Part shown: piece by piece, positions 61,976 to 64,000 of the stretch
How the letters are laid out: every line of letters starts with the position of its first letter
Position numbering within the stretch: the stretch's first letter is position 1
From: Lumnitzera littorea
Lineage: Eukaryota > Streptophyta > Magnoliopsida > Myrtales > Combretaceae
NCBI GenBank assembly: GCA_024138015.1
Contig: JAMXBB010000006.1
Location: 70,895,752-70,959,751 of the forward strand
DNA length: 64,000 nt
Direction of reading: 5' to 3'
Notes under the pieces: generated by a model
Database searches by the model: none
Seen by the model: only the letters and a program-made list of their open reading frames with translations
What the model was told of the DNA's origin: nothing
Program-made: the position numbers and the translations under genes

Positions 61976-61990
61976 GTAATTGTTAATTGC

Positions 61991-64000
61991 ATTTATAAAA
62001 GGATGATATAGTAAATACTTATTGGAAGAAAATTACAAGTTTAAATGATTAAAGCTAAGTTAATAAATTTAACAAGTAAAAGTTTGATTTACTTGAAAAA
62101 TCTAGCAATTATTTCACATTTTATGTAAAAAATTGAAAAAACAAACTAAAAGTTCAAGCAAAAGTTTCGATATTCTCCATTTCTTTTTTAGATCTTCTCT
62201 AATCTTAAGGTTAAATGTAAAGCAAAAAAAGAAAATGGTCACATACTTGTGAAAAATAGGTATGTCCACGCATTCTTTTTATCACTAAAGTAATGTTAAG
62301 TTGTAATGACTAGAATAGTTAAAGAGAACAGGACAAGAGGACAAGATAAGCATAATGAGGACTTTATATTACAAGTTTATTATACTATATTTACTTTGTA
62401 TAATATTGGATACAAAATTTATATTAAAAAATTAATTATTTATATTATAAAATAGATAATTTTTTGTAATATTTAATAAAAATAATATTAATTAACTTAA
62501 TGTTATAACATAGAAGGATATTTTTAAGAATATAAAATATTTTTATTTTGTTATCCAGTGAATTTTATTTTTGTACCATAATGTAGATGGAACAAAATTT
62601 AAGTTTTTTATTTATTTCATCAACTTATTTTTTGTCCAAGCAAAGTTGCAAAATTAAAGGAGAAAATAAACACATTCTTAAGAATTCATATCTTATACTA
62701 TATAATCTGAACGTAATATAAGAATATTATATTGTTCTATTCTCCTCATATGTAATTATTTTGCTATATCAACCAAATGGTCCCCAAGTTTCTTTTTAAT
62801 TTGTACTGTACTCTTACATTTAAGAAGTAACCAATAAACTTAAAGCAGCAATGGAGTCCCCGATTTTGGACGACGGCACAGATTTAATTCGTCAGGAAAA
62901 CAGAAGGATTACACATACTCACAAAAAAAAAAAAAACAAAAAAAAAAAGGACCTGCAGTAGTTGAGGCCTAAACCATATAAACAAATGGCAAACTTTGCG
63001 AGGAAAATATTCGACCGGGACAAGTGCATGTAGTATACGCAAAGGTAATAAGCAAGAAAGTTCGGACAATGCAGAAGTGCCAAAAACCCTAGCGGCCGTA
63101 CATTCTCTCTCCATCTCTCGCAACTACTTTATTTGGATAAGATATAGGCCGGCCATATGTATGATATCACCCTTAAATGCCATCGGTACTTGCTCTTTTT
63201 GGCCATAGATGAGTAATAATCTAAGTAAACATTTATTTCCTCCATCGTGTGCTTGTGGGAAGAGAAAATATCAAAGATTTTATCGAATAGTTACACAAAG
63301 AAATATGACGTATAGAATTCCTTTCACGACATAATTGGTTGATAGTAGAATAACTATTATTCTCCTACACGGTTAGCTATCAGCTAATTACCTGTGTTTT
63401 TGTTGATGGAATAACTATTTTGTGAATTTATATTGTTGATGAACAATGAATTGCAATTCCTTATGATCAATAGATTAAATATTTCTTTATTTTTTTATTT
63501 CATTTACTATTTAATATATATTATCATGAAATTTTAAGTACCAGTTTAAATTATGGTATGATGTAAGGTTACATTGGTATTTTTAGATATACTCCTAATT
63601 TATTATTGATATCATCTAAATACAACCAAATAAAATAATGACTACTACTTTTTATTCTATTTCTTAATAATTGTAATTTTGTTTCTAACTTATTGCATTC
63701 TATCAGTTAAACATGCCAACAAAGAAAATGGACGGGTTTATTATGTCAATATCATACTTTAGTCTCCTTAAGAACACTTAAGGTCACTTTCGTTTCCCCA
63801 TAGAACCATGTGCGGTAGAATCCAATTCAATTAGAAATGTTTTTAACGATATTTTAGTTGTATAATGTTAAGATAACGATAAAACAAGCTTATTGTTTTC
63901 TTTTTATTTATTTATTTATTTTTTGTTTTTGGCCATCAAGGTTATCGTTTTCAATTCGTCGGAATATTAAGAATCAATAGGAAGATTAATTAAATATTTA
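61991..64000. other. Non-coding DNA, possibly gene-proximal near 62830-63200
   Basis: Mostly AT-rich. The part 62830-63200 is richer in GC and looks unique. It contains a telo-box-like AAAACCCTAG at 63083-63092 next to a GCGGCC word, followed by CTCTCTCCATCTCTCG. Such elements are common around plant transcription starts, but no exon is recognisable, so this is only a hint. A broken poly(A) tract lies at 62923-62948. Confidence 0.3.

Larger units (their letters stand above)
61113..61990 (-). mobile_element. TRIM-like mini LTR element
   Basis: A small element on the minus strand. The minus strand at 61577-61566 reads TGATATCACAGC, two changes from the initiator-Met PBS TGGTATCAGAGC. The right LTR starts TGTTAAG at 61580 and extends to about 61990. 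The left LTR (about 61113-61290) shares with it the aligned pair GGAATACATTTTTGGGTTTC and GGAGTACATTCATGGGCATA. The internal region is only about 280 bp, with purine-rich tracts on the minus strand near 61300-61375 that could serve as PPT. It has no coding capacity, as expected for TRIMs. Outer ends are approximate. Confidence 0.6.

Overview
This window looks like a transposon-dominated stretch of plant nuclear DNA, probably from a dicot. It is AT-rich, full of AT microsatellites, and holds layers of old LTR retrotransposons with plant-type Ty3/gypsy (Tat-clade) gag-pol genes, TATA-bearing LTRs and small inverted-repeat elements. I found no intact host gene, rRNA or functional tRNA gene and no CRISPR array. 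No open frame exceeds about 180 codons, and the only recognisable proteins are broken retroelement proteins.

Region 1 (1-6150) is the 5' part of a minus-strand Ty3/gypsy element, E1, cut by the window edge. Reading right to left it has an LTR (5712-6150), a decayed primer-binding site, gag, protease, reverse transcriptase, RNase H, integrase, a short hairpin minisatellite and the tail of an antisense ORF. Region 2 (6151-13543) is AT-rich non-coding DNA with LTR-like debris.

Region 3 (13544-27905) is a nest. A plus-strand LTR element H with no recognisable genes (LTRs 13544-13854 and 27594-27905, PBS, PPT) is split by a nearly complete minus-strand relative of E1, named E2 (15850-25656). E2 keeps the order LTR-PBS-gag-PR-RT-RNaseH-INT-minisatellite-antisense ORF-PPT-LTR. 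The antisense ORF (16661-19275, plus strand) resembles the 'putative gypsy type transposon' domain followed by a coiled coil.

Region 4 (27906-35433) holds a long GC-richer LTR-like block (about 29323-31561) with a tRNA-like A/B-box pair, and an LTR-like repeat D1. Region 5 (35434-44554) is a plus-strand gag-only LTR element X. It has a 5-bp target duplication (AAATA), a PPT and a 541-bp right LTR; its left LTR is split by a 3.4-kb LTR-like insertion, D2, which is inverted relative to D1. Region 6 (44560-64000) has AT-rich spacer, nested terminal-inverted-repeat elements (47615-50567), LTR-like blocks D3 and D4, a nested hAT-like pair (about 58470-59795) and a TRIM-like mini LTR element (about 61113-61990).

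The pieces do not form one functional system. The biology visible is repeated nested insertion, decay by internal deletion and C-to-T change, and retroelement regions prone to tandem repeats. The most notable signals are the antisense coiled-coil ORF with its neighbouring hairpin-unit minisatellite, the gag-only element X, and the nested inverted-repeat elements. All boundaries were set by reading and aligning by eye.
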